Below, in pieces: positions 1-8,199 of a stretch of 64,000 nucleotides of DNA. The notes under the pieces were generated by a model. The model did no database searches, was not told the origin of the DNA, and was given only the letters and a program-made list of their open reading frames with translations. This DNA is from Thermoproteota archaeon (lineage in GTDB: Archaea; Korarchaeota; Korarchaeia; Korarchaeales; Korarchaeaceae): the NCBI GenBank assembly GCA_015522685.1, contig WALU01000049.1, positions 22,441 through 86,440 of the forward strand. Direction: 5' to 3'. How positions within the stretch are numbered: the first letter of the stretch is position 1; every line of letters starts with the position of its first letter. The position numbers were made by a program, and so were the translations under genes.

Positions 1-820
1 GCTCCTTCGACGGAAATAGGTATCTAAACTTGGAGTCCACCAAGAGAGTCAGTATTCTCCTATTTCTAGAGATCTTGGATCTGATCTTCCAATGAGACAT
101 TAATACCACATAGGGAATTAATCTTGCAATGGATGTGCCATACCTTGTGGTCATCTTGAGGATGGATACAGGTCCGCTCACCTCTACTATTATTTTACCT
201 TCCTTCTTCTCGGCGGCGTACATGAGTCCAAACCTCTTTAAGCTCCTAAGTAAGTTCTTGATCTCCCATCCCGATACTTTAGCTTCTATTCTTAGGTCAA
301 GCGCCTTGAAGAGAGCAGTTTGGAGGAGAGATAAGTTGTATTCCTTAAGGAGATTCTCTGGAGAATAGTTAAGTCCCCCAACAAGTACCTGTAACTTATC
401 TGAGTCAGCCCAGAGGCTCTTCTCCAACTCTTCCCTCTCTATACCCAGCTCCTTTGTCGCTTCATTGAGAGCATCATCCCTAAGTTCCTCAGGAACAAAT
501 CCTCCATATTTAATATTAACAAGTCTGAACACAACTTCCCTTGCTCTTTCAGGCTCAACGATGGTATTAGGCCTTTTAAACCTACTAGTTCTCTCTAGTA
601 ATATAGTTAGGCCCCTAACAAGCTTATAATCAATTCCAGTAGATTCATATATCTCCTCTATCTCCTCAACCCTCTCTTGTATCTCACTTAGCTTAACACC
701 TGCCTTAAAAACTCTAATCAGATCTCTAGCTAGCTGAAGCTCCTCATCCGAGCCCCTCGCCCATATGGGGTAGATGATGCCCTTGCTTATCCTCACCCTT
801 AGAAGCTGAGAGGGGAGCAT
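1..820 (-). CDS. bax1: Bax1 (DUF790) nuclease, XPB partner, 3' end cut by window
   Basis: The minus strand is open from an ATG at 820 to the window edge. It was read by hand and begins MLPSQLLRVRISKG, followed by about 270 residues. The N-terminal LLRVR-x-IYP segment and the later GPVSILKMTTRYG stretch are typical of DUF790. Bax1 is a Holliday/bubble-type nuclease that binds archaeal XPB and cuts opened DNA in nucleotide excision repair; the catalytic C-terminal part lies outside the window. Its ATG overlaps the XPB stop by one base (TAATG), so the two are translationally coupled. Family assignment comes from motif and context. Confidence 0.85.
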   Translation of the reverse strand, partial: MLPSQLLRVRISKGIIYPIWARGSDEELQLARDLIRVFKAGVKLSEIQERVEEIEEIYESTGIDYKLVRGLTILLERTSRFKRPNTIVEPERAREVVFRLVNIKYGGFVPEELRDDALNEATKELGIEREELEKSLWADSDKLQVLVGGLNYSPENLLKEYNLSLLQTALFKALDLRIEAKVSGWEIKNLLRSLKRFGLMYAAEKKEGKIIVEVSGPVSILKMTTRYGTSIARLIPYVVLMSHWKIRSKISRNRRILTLLVDSKFRYLFPSKE

Positions 821-2136
821 TATCTCAATCCCTTCCTTCTTCTACTGGATATCCTAACCTCAGACGTTCCTTTAGATACTACTTCATAGAGAACTGCTCT
901 TTTACCTTCTCTCTTCCTTAGTATTCTTCCTAATCTCTGAATAAACTCCCTTCTACTTCCAGTTCCTCCTAATATTATACCGACTCTGGCATCTGGCACG
1001 TCTAACCCTTCATCCAATACCTTTGAAGTGACTATCTTCATAACAGATCCTATCTTGAAGGCATCCAATATTTTCTCCCTCTCTCTTCTACTTGTCCTGT
1101 GAGTTATTAGAGGTATCAGAAATCTTTTGCTTATTTCCTCGGCCATCTCATTGTATTCCGTGAATATTATCACTTTATCTTCTCTATGGCTCTCTAAAAG
1201 ATCTTGAAGAACCTGAAACTTTGCTTTTGAGTTTATAGCTATTTTCCTAGCTTCATTCCAGGATAAAAGAGCCTTCCTAGCATGAATATTCCTACTGCTC
1301 CTCATTACAAGTTTTCTGAAGTCTTCTAAGGATCTCATCGAGATACCTGCTTTCTTTAGAGATTCTTTGTATTCTCTCAAGAAGCGCTCATACTTCTTCC
1401 TCTCATCATCCAGTAGATCTACCTTGAGCCTGATTGCATCAAACTCTGATAGATGCTCGCCAGCCAGCTCCTTTGGAGCTAATTGATAGATAATCCCACC
1501 AACCAATGGAAAAAGGAGTCTATGCCTTCCATCTTCCCTCTCCAAGGTAGCAGTTAGGCCCATTCTATAAGGGGAGGCTGATAGCTCTGCTATCTCTATA
1601 TAGCTCTCTGCAGCTAAATGGTGCACCTCATCAAATATAATAAATTGAAACCTATTCCCTAACTCAGCAGCTCTCAGATAGGCTGAATCATAGGTAATTA
1701 CTGTTATGGGATCAAGGTGCTCCTTACCACCTCCTATGATACCGACTTCAATGCTGCAAAGGGATTGTATGGTCTCTCTCCACTGATTTAAGAGGGGGAG
1801 CGTTGGCACTACAATCAGAGTAGGTTCCTTTAGAACTTCCATGGCCTTCAGAGCGATGTAGGTCTTACCAGCGCCTGTTGGAAGGGCTATTATCCCTCTC
1901 TTGCTCTTGAGCCATGAACCGAGTGCATCGTCTTGGAAGGGTTTAAGCTCAACTACTTTTCTCAGCTTAGGAGAAGGTAATAGATCCATGACCTCATCAA
2001 TGGCCTGGGGAATCAGTTCTTTAATCTCCCTGTACTTATAGGCCATCGCTCTCAGCTTTCCCATTCCAGGATCCCATTTACAATAAGGCAGCCTCTTAGC
2101 TCCCTCAATCAGCAAAGTGCCTCTATCATAGCTCAT
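820..2136 (-). CDS. xpb: XPB-type superfamily 2 DNA helicase
   Basis: DNA-opening ATPase of archaeal nucleotide excision repair, acting with Bax1 downstream. Seen in order: a short N-terminal damage-recognition-like region, Walker A LPTGAGKT near residue 85, the DEVH box (FDEVHHL) near 169, motif III GLTAT followed by the XPB-specific RED motif (LEREDGR) near 200, and motif VI QRLGRILR near the C-terminus. At 438 residues it has the usual length of archaeal XPB. It starts at ATG 2136 and shares one base with bax1. No eukaryotic TFIIH extensions are present. Confidence 0.95.
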   Translation of the reverse strand: MSYDRGTLLIEGAKRLPYCKWDPGMGKLRAMAYKYREIKELIPQAIDEVMDLLPSPKLRKVVELKPFQDDALGSWLKSKRGIIALPTGAGKTYIALKAMEVLKEPTLIVVPTLPLLNQWRETIQSLCSIEVGIIGGGKEHLDPITVITYDSAYLRAAELGNRFQFIIFDEVHHLAAESYIEIAELSASPYRMGLTATLEREDGRHRLLFPLVGGIIYQLAPKELAGEHLSEFDAIRLKVDLLDDERKKYERFLREYKESLKKAGISMRSLEDFRKLVMRSSRNIHARKALLSWNEARKIAINSKAKFQVLQDLLESHREDKVIIFTEYNEMAEEISKRFLIPLITHRTSRREREKILDAFKIGSVMKIVTSKVLDEGLDVPDARVGIILGGTGSRREFIQRLGRILRKREGKRAVLYEVVSKGTSEVRISSRRRKGLR

Positions 2137-2257
2137 TCTGAGAACTACTATCTCACCAACTAATGTGACTAGTTAAAATGAAAAATATTCGCAGCTCTCG
2201 AAGGGAATCTTTGGGTAACTTTTTAATAAAAATCGGATTTTTTGAGTAGGTGTTGTC

Positions 2258-2680
2258 ATGCCTAGGAGAAGGTTAAGTTATCCAATTGAAGCTATTGAGG
2301 GGGTAGGGGGAGCTTATTCAAAGAAGCTCAAAGGAATAGGGATTAAGACAATTAATGATCTACTGAAGCTAGCATCTAAGAGATCAGAAAGAAGAAAACT
2401 AGCTAAGAGCCTAGGAATATCCGAGAAGAGGATCTTAGGTTGGATAAACAGAGCAGACCTATTCAGAATTCCAGGAGTAGGAGAGGAGTATTCTAGTCTG
2501 CTAGAGCAAGTTGGCGTTGATACAGTTGCAGAACTATCAAAGAGAAGCCCAGACAATTTGTATGAAGCTCTTCTAAAGATAAATGAGAAAAAGAAGCTAG
2601 TAAGAAGGCTTCCTACCAAAAACCAGGTAGCTGGCTGGATAAGATCTGCGAAAAAATTAAAGAGGATAATAGAATACTAA
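2258..2680 (+). CDS. DUF4332-like helix-hairpin-helix protein
   Basis: Small basic protein of 140 residues with two tandem helix-hairpin-helix units: one around residues 10-30 (IEGVGGAYSKKLKGIGI) and one around 70-90 (IPGVGEEYSSLLEQVGV). Each is followed by a helical segment, which is the layout of DUF4332 proteins. Such units bind the DNA backbone without sequence preference. The start is supported by GGTG five bases before the ATG and by an AT-rich promoter-like stretch at about 2220-2236. It is divergent from the XPB-Bax1 pair, so a DNA-repair link is possible but inferred. The specific role is unknown. Confidence 0.75.
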   Translation: MPRRRLSYPIEAIEGVGGAYSKKLKGIGIKTINDLLKLASKRSERRKLAKSLGISEKRILGWINRADLFRIPGVGEEYSSLLEQVGVDTVAELSKRSPDNLYEALLKINEKKKLVRRLPTKNQVAGWIRSAKKLKRIIEY

Positions 2681-2914
2681 ATTTCATTATTTCTCTATAA
2701 TTTTCCATTTAATTATCATATTCTAGTTACTTTAGTAAGATAAGATATGTCTATCATATTATCTCAGATTAAAGGAATAGGATGAGCCATTTATCTTACT
2801 TGAACTGATCGAGGCAAGCCTTTTGGTCTGGAAGGTAGAATTCAAGGTCAATAAGTTTTCGCTTAGGACGACGATTAAAGTTAGGGAAATGAAAGCTTAT
2901 AAGTCCCCCCAAGG

Positions 2915-3703
2915 TCACCACAAACCAATTGCTCTAGTTCCATTCTTCTTTATATAGTACTCAACGCTTCTCATAAGTCCTAATGCAAATAGAACCATCG
3001 CTGATGATTCAGCTATTGATATCAGAAAAGCTTCGCTGAGGAGGATCGATTGCTCTGCCCCTACCGCAACTTTCATGAGATATACGGGAGCTATATAAGG
3101 TATTAAGAGGTAGGGAATCCTGATCCGAGATGGCAACATGCTTATTGGAATTATGAGAATCCCTATAATACCAAAGTTTAGTATCTCTAAGAACTGCTGA
3201 GATACACTAGTCCTCATAGATGCGGCAGAGATGGAGAGAGCATATGATAAGCTTTCTATTATCAGAAAAGTGAACCCGACAACTATAAGGATGGGATCCT
3301 TAAACGTCATCAAATCCTTACCAAAAATATCACCTAGAAAATAGCCCATAACTATAATTATGACAAATGATATTGTCGTCCCTGTCAGGACCCTACCAAC
3401 TATTGCTGTAAAGGGAGATGTATTTCTGATTATGTGCTCTTCCACCATACCCATCATTATAAAGAAATTCGTCCATCCACCTATGAGAGAGGTGAAGCTA
3501 GATATTATCGTCCAAGCTGCTATTGTCCAGTAAGCAAGCCTGAGAGCTGTTGTTAGATGGTCTGGTGGTACAAATAGTAGGATACCAAGTATGAAGAGAA
3601 GTATCCAGAGAGTTTGGGATAGTATCATGTTAAGGAAGCCCATCCCATATCTCCACAACCTGATCGTGTGGAGGATTATTATCGCCTTTATCTTAGCCAT
3701 CAT
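2915..3703 (-). CDS. ABC-2 type export permease
   Basis: Six predicted membrane segments with the ABC-2 permease pattern. It is the last gene of a three-gene exporter: ATPase 4514-5530, permease 3705-4517, this permease. The start ATG at 3703 is preferred over a GTG at 3715, because that GTG lies inside the probable ribosome binding site (GGTG, nine bases before the ATG). The two permeases are unlike in sequence and probably form a heterodimeric channel. Substrate cannot be told from sequence. Confidence 0.8.
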   Translation of the reverse strand: MMAKIKAIIILHTIRLWRYGMGFLNMILSQTLWILLFILGILLFVPPDHLTTALRLAYWTIAAWTIISSFTSLIGGWTNFFIMMGMVEEHIIRNTSPFTAIVGRVLTGTTISFVIIIVMGYFLGDIFGKDLMTFKDPILIVVGFTFLIIESLSYALSISAASMRTSVSQQFLEILNFGIIGILIIPISMLPSRIRIPYLLIPYIAPVYLMKVAVGAEQSILLSEAFLISIAESSAMVLFALGLMRSVEYYIKKNGTRAIGLW

Positions 3704-3704
3704 T

Positions 3705-4517
3705 TCATACGACACCTTTCTTCAGAGCTTTCTTCTCAGCCTTTCCAAGGGCTGAGTAGGAGGCTAAGTTGTAAAGCAGGGACATCCCCAGAAGTATTGC
3801 TATGAGAAAGGTAATCTCCGCCAGCTTAGGAGCTCCTATCAGGGATGCAAGCCTCGCCAGCTCAAAGGTATAGGTTGTAGGTATGAGACCTGAAAGTATC
3901 CTAGCCCAAGCTGGGAATAGATAAGCTGGGTAGAACGCGCCGGAAAGAATGAGCACTATAGGATTTAGCCAGCTAAGGATATTGCTCTCTTCCTTTAGAG
4001 TCAGGAGATATGAGCCGAATATCGCAGAAAAGCCGAGTAAGGGTAGCATTCCTATCACAATAGCTAAAGTTATTATGAGGACATCTTGAATACCTCCTAA
4101 GATCCCTTCTCTCCAGATAAGCAGAGGAACAAACTCTGTAAGGTGTATAGAAGACCAGAGAAGGTATCTAGGGACATATGACATGACTAGGGTAGTAGAT
4201 GTTCTGTAAGGAGCTAGAAGCATGTATGGAAGGGTTCCTGACCACCTATGAGTTAAGACGGCTCCTCCAACTTCCCACATAACGGACATCGATTCCATGG
4301 CTATGAGAGTAGATGCAACGAAGAAAACAATGGGGTCGGCATTTACCTTGACATTTGATTTGAAAGTCTGAGTTGAGCCAAAGATGAATCCCATCCCCAG
4401 CATTAGGGTCAGTAGGATATATGGCCAAGTGAGGAAGGATATCAGTTCAGCTCTATTGTTCTTGAAGAAATATATATCTAGAGTAACACCTGATTTCAGA
4501 AGGTTCAGGATGCTCAT
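3705..4517 (-). CDS. ABC-2 type export permease
   Basis: Membrane protein of 270 residues with an N-terminal cytoplasmic helix, about six transmembrane segments and the ABC2-membrane signature region (LSGAFYPAYLFPAWARILS) near residue 190. Its ATG overlaps the stop of the upstream ATPase (ATGA), and it ends just before the second permease, so the three are one transcription unit. Role: membrane half of a drug-, lipid- or polysaccharide-type exporter; substrate unknown. Confidence 0.85.
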   Translation of the reverse strand: MSILNLLKSGVTLDIYFFKNNRAELISFLTWPYILLTLMLGMGFIFGSTQTFKSNVKVNADPIVFFVASTLIAMESMSVMWEVGGAVLTHRWSGTLPYMLLAPYRTSTTLVMSYVPRYLLWSSIHLTEFVPLLIWREGILGGIQDVLIITLAIVIGMLPLLGFSAIFGSYLLTLKEESNILSWLNPIVLILSGAFYPAYLFPAWARILSGLIPTTYTFELARLASLIGAPKLAEITFLIAILLGMSLLYNLASYSALGKAEKKALKKGVV

Positions 4518-5530
4518 TCTGCCCCTCCTTCAGTCAATTCTATGAAAACATCCTCCAGAGTTGGTTCCTTGACCTCTACCCTTCTTACATGGACCCCTAA
4601 GCTATAGAGCGATTCTAAAATCTCCTGCGTCACTATCCCCCTTTCATCTGGCCTTAAAACCACCTTTATCCTCACGTTCTTCTCTCTAGGCTGTATTTCC
4701 ACATCCCTACCGAGAACCAACCTCAGATCATCAGTGATTTTTCTCAGGCTAGCCCTAGCTGGAAGTATAGCGCTTATCTCCAATGTTATATTACATAAAA
4801 CAGATCTCTTAAGCCCTTCTACTCTATCAAGTGCTATTATTTTTCCTTTATTTATTATAGCAAGTCTATCGCAGACTATCTCAGCCTCAAACATATTATG
4901 CGTCGTTATTAAGACAGTCTTGCCTTCATTATGAGATATCCTTGCAAGTAATTCCCTTAAAAGCCTAGCAGATGGGGGATCCAGACCGAGGGTAGGCTCG
5001 TCTAGGATCAATAAATCTGGATCTGTAAGCATCGCTCGAGCGACACTGAGCCTTGCCTTCATTCCTAAGGAGTATTCTTCATAGAGTTTATCCGAGGAGC
5101 CGAGTTCCTCGAGCCCAACTACCTTAAGCATTCTCTGGACCCTCTGCTTTAGATCGGAACTGCTCAGTCCATAGAGCATTCCGAAGTATGTAAGGTTCTC
5201 CCTGCCAGTCAACTTCCAGAAAAATCCCTTCTCCACGCTGAGCGATACCCCTATCCTCTTTCTAACTTCAGTGGCTTCTTTTACGACATCATAGCCAAGA
5301 ACCTTAGCCTTTCCTGAATCTGGAAGGAGAAGCGTACTTAGGATCTTAACTGTCGTCGTCTTGCCAGCACCGTTCGGTCCTAAGAGTCCAAATACCTCTC
5401 CCTTTCTAATAGTGAAAGATACTCCTCTGAGAGCTTCCACTATCTTCTTTTCCCTCTTAGTTATGCCTTTCCTTAGAAAAGTCTCATATCTCTTCACTAG
5501 GTTCTCGGCTACGACGACTTCACCCTCCAT
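4514..5530 (-). CDS. ABC transporter ATP-binding protein
   Basis: ATPase of the ABC-2 exporter encoded downstream. Visible motifs: Walker A GPNGAGKTT near residue 53, a divergent signature (YSLGMKARLSVARA), Walker B DLLILDEPTLGLDP, and the switch His in LITTHNM. A C-terminal extension of about 90 residues ends in TLEDVFIELTEG, typical of DrrA/CcmA-like subunits. GGTG lies five bases before the ATG. First gene of the operon; a promoter lies in the 65-bp gap to the divergent protease gene. Confidence 0.92.
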   Translation of the reverse strand: MEGEVVVAENLVKRYETFLRKGITKREKKIVEALRGVSFTIRKGEVFGLLGPNGAGKTTTVKILSTLLLPDSGKAKVLGYDVVKEATEVRKRIGVSLSVEKGFFWKLTGRENLTYFGMLYGLSSSDLKQRVQRMLKVVGLEELGSSDKLYEEYSLGMKARLSVARAMLTDPDLLILDEPTLGLDPPSARLLRELLARISHNEGKTVLITTHNMFEAEIVCDRLAIINKGKIIALDRVEGLKRSVLCNITLEISAILPARASLRKITDDLRLVLGRDVEIQPREKNVRIKVVLRPDERGIVTQEILESLYSLGVHVRRVEVKEPTLEDVFIELTEGGAE

Positions 5531-5595
5531 AAAAACACCTTAAGGCCCCCTACACGTAGGTTTGCTGTAAAGAAATTTAAACCTCTTGACCCAAT

Positions 5596-6402
5596 ATGAT
5601 CAAGAAGTGGGCATTAATGAAAGGCGAGCAGCATTTGGATAAGTACTCCGCAATAGTGTGGCCACTACTATCCCAGATAATATCTGCTGCAGTAGTACTG
5701 AGTATAAGGCCAACGCCGCAAATAGAACTAGGTATAGAGGAATCTGCAGGTCTATCTCTTTTTTACGTCTTAATAGTCCTTGTTACTGCCTCCTTGATAT
5801 TATTACTTATTAGAAAGGGGATGTTCAGCATAATAAGGCTGCTTACAATTACCTTCTTCGCATATTCATCTTTCATAGCAATAGATAATCTCCTCTATTC
5901 ATTACAGGTCCATTGGTCTATAGAGCTGATGGTAGCAGTAATTATAACCTGGTTAAGCTTGAGGAGAGATATCTGGGGAAACATGGCCAAGTCTTTTTTG
6001 GCTGCATCTCTAGCCTACCTATTCGTCTACTTCTTCAATGATCTCTTTATCTATTTCTTATTGGCAGGTCTTGCTTTCTACGATGCATACTCGGTATTTA
6101 AGGGGCCACTAAGCAAGCTTTTGATGGTATCCAAAGGAAAGAGCGATCCTCTTGAGCCTCTGATGGTATTTCATGGAGACATTTCAATGGGGCTAGGTGA
6201 TGTATTTTGCTACTCCATGGCTTCTGCTTCTTCTCTCAGGTCTTTGAAAATTCCTCTTGCATTCTTACCAATTGTTATTCTTAATATAGGTATTCTAATA
6301 ACTATATGGCTCCTGTATAGAGCTAAAAGATCTCTTCCTGGGCTAACTATACCTATAATTCTCTGGCTTGCTGCTCAGCTGACTTTCCATGGTATTAGAT
6401 GA
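5596..6402 (+). CDS. presenilin/signal-peptide-peptidase-like aspartyl protease
   Basis: Intramembrane aspartyl protease homolog with about nine hydrophobic segments in 268 residues. The two catalytic aspartates sit in the family contexts: Asp163 in FYDAYS (the YD motif) and Asp202 in GLGD (residues 199-202). The third family motif, PAL in the last segment, appears to be PGL (248-250, in SLPGLTIPI). Archaeal homologs cut membrane-embedded peptides such as signal-peptide remnants. A TATA-like AAATTTAAA about 20 bases upstream suggests a nearly leaderless mRNA. The next gene, on the same strand, is a HerA-like ATPase 42 bp away. Confidence 0.85.
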   Translation: MIKKWALMKGEQHLDKYSAIVWPLLSQIISAAVVLSIRPTPQIELGIEESAGLSLFYVLIVLVTASLILLLIRKGMFSIIRLLTITFFAYSSFIAIDNLLYSLQVHWSIELMVAVIITWLSLRRDIWGNMAKSFLAASLAYLFVYFFNDLFIYFLLAGLAFYDAYSVFKGPLSKLLMVSKGKSDPLEPLMVFHGDISMGLGDVFCYSMASASSLRSLKIPLAFLPIVILNIGILITIWLLYRAKRSLPGLTIPIILWLAAQLTFHGIR

Positions 6403-6444
6403 GCTGAAAGCATCATTAAATTCCGGTAATCCTTTCTCTCCTAG

Positions 6445-7842
6445 ATGGATACTATAGTGTTAGGGAAGGAAGTAGAAACAGGCAAGGACTTCAAGCTCAA
6501 GGTTCCTGAGCTTGTAACTGGAAGGACAGCCATAATAGCTAAAACTGGCTACGGAAAGTCTTGGACCATCAGGAGGATAGTAGAGCAGTTGCTGGACACA
6601 GGTTATCCCGTTGGGATAATAGATCCTGAGGGAGAGCATTCTTCTCTAGCAGAGATATTCGACTTGCTTATTATAGCGCCAGATGGAGATGTGGATCTCA
6701 CTAGGGTATCTCCTACGAGGCTAGCTCAGGTTGCTGTAAGAGGGGTGAGCTTCATACTTGATCTATCTAAGTACGATCCAGATATCTCCTCGGAGCTTAC
6801 TATCAGCACTCTAGAAGCATTAATGAATATGAAGGGCAATGGTGGTTTCCTAGTAGTGGTAGATGAAGCTAAGGTGTTGGCCCCTGAGAGGGGAGTTGGG
6901 AGTACCCTGGGGAAGCATGCTTTATTTACTACGACGTGGCTCAATGCTTTAGCGACTAGAGGAAGGAAAAGGGGGTTAGGCCTTCTCTTCTCAACCCAAA
7001 GGCCCCAGCTCGTATCTAAAACCCTACTTAGCCAAGCAGAGAACAAGATAATCTTGAGAGTTGAATATAGTCGGGATCTATCAGCAATAGTCGAATTCCT
7101 CGGCCTTAGCAAGAGAGTGGCTAGAAAGATCACTAGATTGGATAGAGGAGTAGCTTACGTGGAGGGTCCATTCGCTGATAGATCTAGCTTCGTTAGAGTA
7201 GGAGAAGTCAGAAGTGCTCATCTTGGCTCCACTCCGAGCCCTAAGCCCAGACCTCCCCCTAGCCTGAAGGAAGTAGTGAGCTTTCTTTCGATGGGTGAAC
7301 TTGAATCGTTAAATGATGAGGAGAGGGAGGTAGAGCTTGAAAGAGCTGAGGAAAGAAGGAAAGGAAAAGTAGGAGAGACTAGTATTAAAGCGAAAGAGAA
7401 AAGTGGTTTCAATAGGAAGGGAAGGAAGATAGATATTAGATCCCCGGAGATATTCTCACTACCTCCTCAAAGCCTAAGCTCAAAGATAGCTGAAGATTTG
7501 GTAAAGAGAAGGAACGAAATGAGGTCCTTGGTTAGTACCTTGGAAGACAGGAAAGGAGAAATGAAGGAACATGTTTACCAGCTATTGCTCAAGGAATATG
7601 AGAGGGAAATGAGTCATCTAGAGGATAGCCTTGAACCTTACAGGGAGGAAGCTAGAGAGGCTATTCTGGTGCTGGAAGCCGCCATAGAGGATAGAAAGAA
7701 TATGATCGCCGCCCTTAATAGAAGCAAAAGCTTCCTTAAGAAATTATGCAATAAACTGAAAATTTATAAGCTAAAAAGAGAGATAAGAGATCTAGAAAGA
7801 AGATTGAATAAGACAAAACGCCTCCTGAGTAATTTAAGATGA
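6445..7842 (+). CDS. HerA-like (DUF87) ATPase with C-terminal coiled coil
   Basis: P-loop ATPase of the HerA/FtsK superfamily. Walker A is AKTGYGKS near residue 32 and Walker B is FLVVVDEAK near 135. STQRPQLVSKTLLSQAEN follows, as in HerA-like proteins. After residue 270 there is a charged linker, then a strongly helical region (about 350-465) rich in Glu, Lys and Arg that should form a coiled coil. A classical HerA N-terminal HAS barrel is not evident, so this is a DUF87 relative and not the canonical repair HerA. Likely work: hexameric DNA or protein translocation. TATA-like sequence near 6413 suggests a leaderless transcript. Confidence 0.8.
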   Translation: MDTIVLGKEVETGKDFKLKVPELVTGRTAIIAKTGYGKSWTIRRIVEQLLDTGYPVGIIDPEGEHSSLAEIFDLLIIAPDGDVDLTRVSPTRLAQVAVRGVSFILDLSKYDPDISSELTISTLEALMNMKGNGGFLVVVDEAKVLAPERGVGSTLGKHALFTTTWLNALATRGRKRGLGLLFSTQRPQLVSKTLLSQAENKIILRVEYSRDLSAIVEFLGLSKRVARKITRLDRGVAYVEGPFADRSSFVRVGEVRSAHLGSTPSPKPRPPPSLKEVVSFLSMGELESLNDEEREVELERAEERRKGKVGETSIKAKEKSGFNRKGRKIDIRSPEIFSLPPQSLSSKIAEDLVKRRNEMRSLVSTLEDRKGEMKEHVYQLLLKEYEREMSHLEDSLEPYREEAREAILVLEAAIEDRKNMIAALNRSKSFLKKLCNKLKIYKLKREIRDLERRLNKTKRLLSNLR

Positions 7843-7858
7843 TCCCGAGGTTTAGATT

Positions 7859-8110
7859 ATGAGAAGGATATTTTAGAGGATCGAAAAAACGAATCCTCAA
7901 ATAGATAAATTTCTCAGGAGAAACAACGTATTGGCTGTGGTTGGGGTATCTAGAGATTGTGAGAGTGGAGGTATGAGTTATGTTCTTTTTCAAGGAATAT
8001 TACAGGAGAGTATACACATTAATTCAAATGCAAGTGAAATCGATGGAGATAAAGCTTATCTTAATCTATCGCGCGATTTAATGCTATATGTTATACCAGC
8101 AATAAGTTAA
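7859..8110 (+). pseudogene. remnant of YccU-like CoA-binding domain protein
   Basis: Reading the frame that begins with ATG 7859 gives five residues, a TAG at 7874, then an open stretch with KFLRRNNVLAVVGVSRD and later NASEIDGDKAYLNLS, ending at TAA 8108-8110. The VVGVSR glycine turn and the N-x-EIDGDKAY-x-SL segment are hallmarks of CoA_binding_2 (YccU) proteins. Those are normally about 130-145 residues; here about 77 remain, with internal material and the C-terminal half missing. Best read as a decayed gene. It accounts for most of the gap between the HerA-like gene and ilvB. Confidence 0.6.
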
Positions 8111-8199
8111 CAGAACCTTGATAAGTAAAGTTTATATTCAGCAGAAGTATGCTTTCAAAACCTCTATAGGGTGGGATTGTTGATCCAACTAGAAGATCT

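Noticed and set aside
8149-8169. Six-codon leader peptide before ilvB
   Set aside because: The probable transcript start lies after its ATG, so it would not be on the mRNA.
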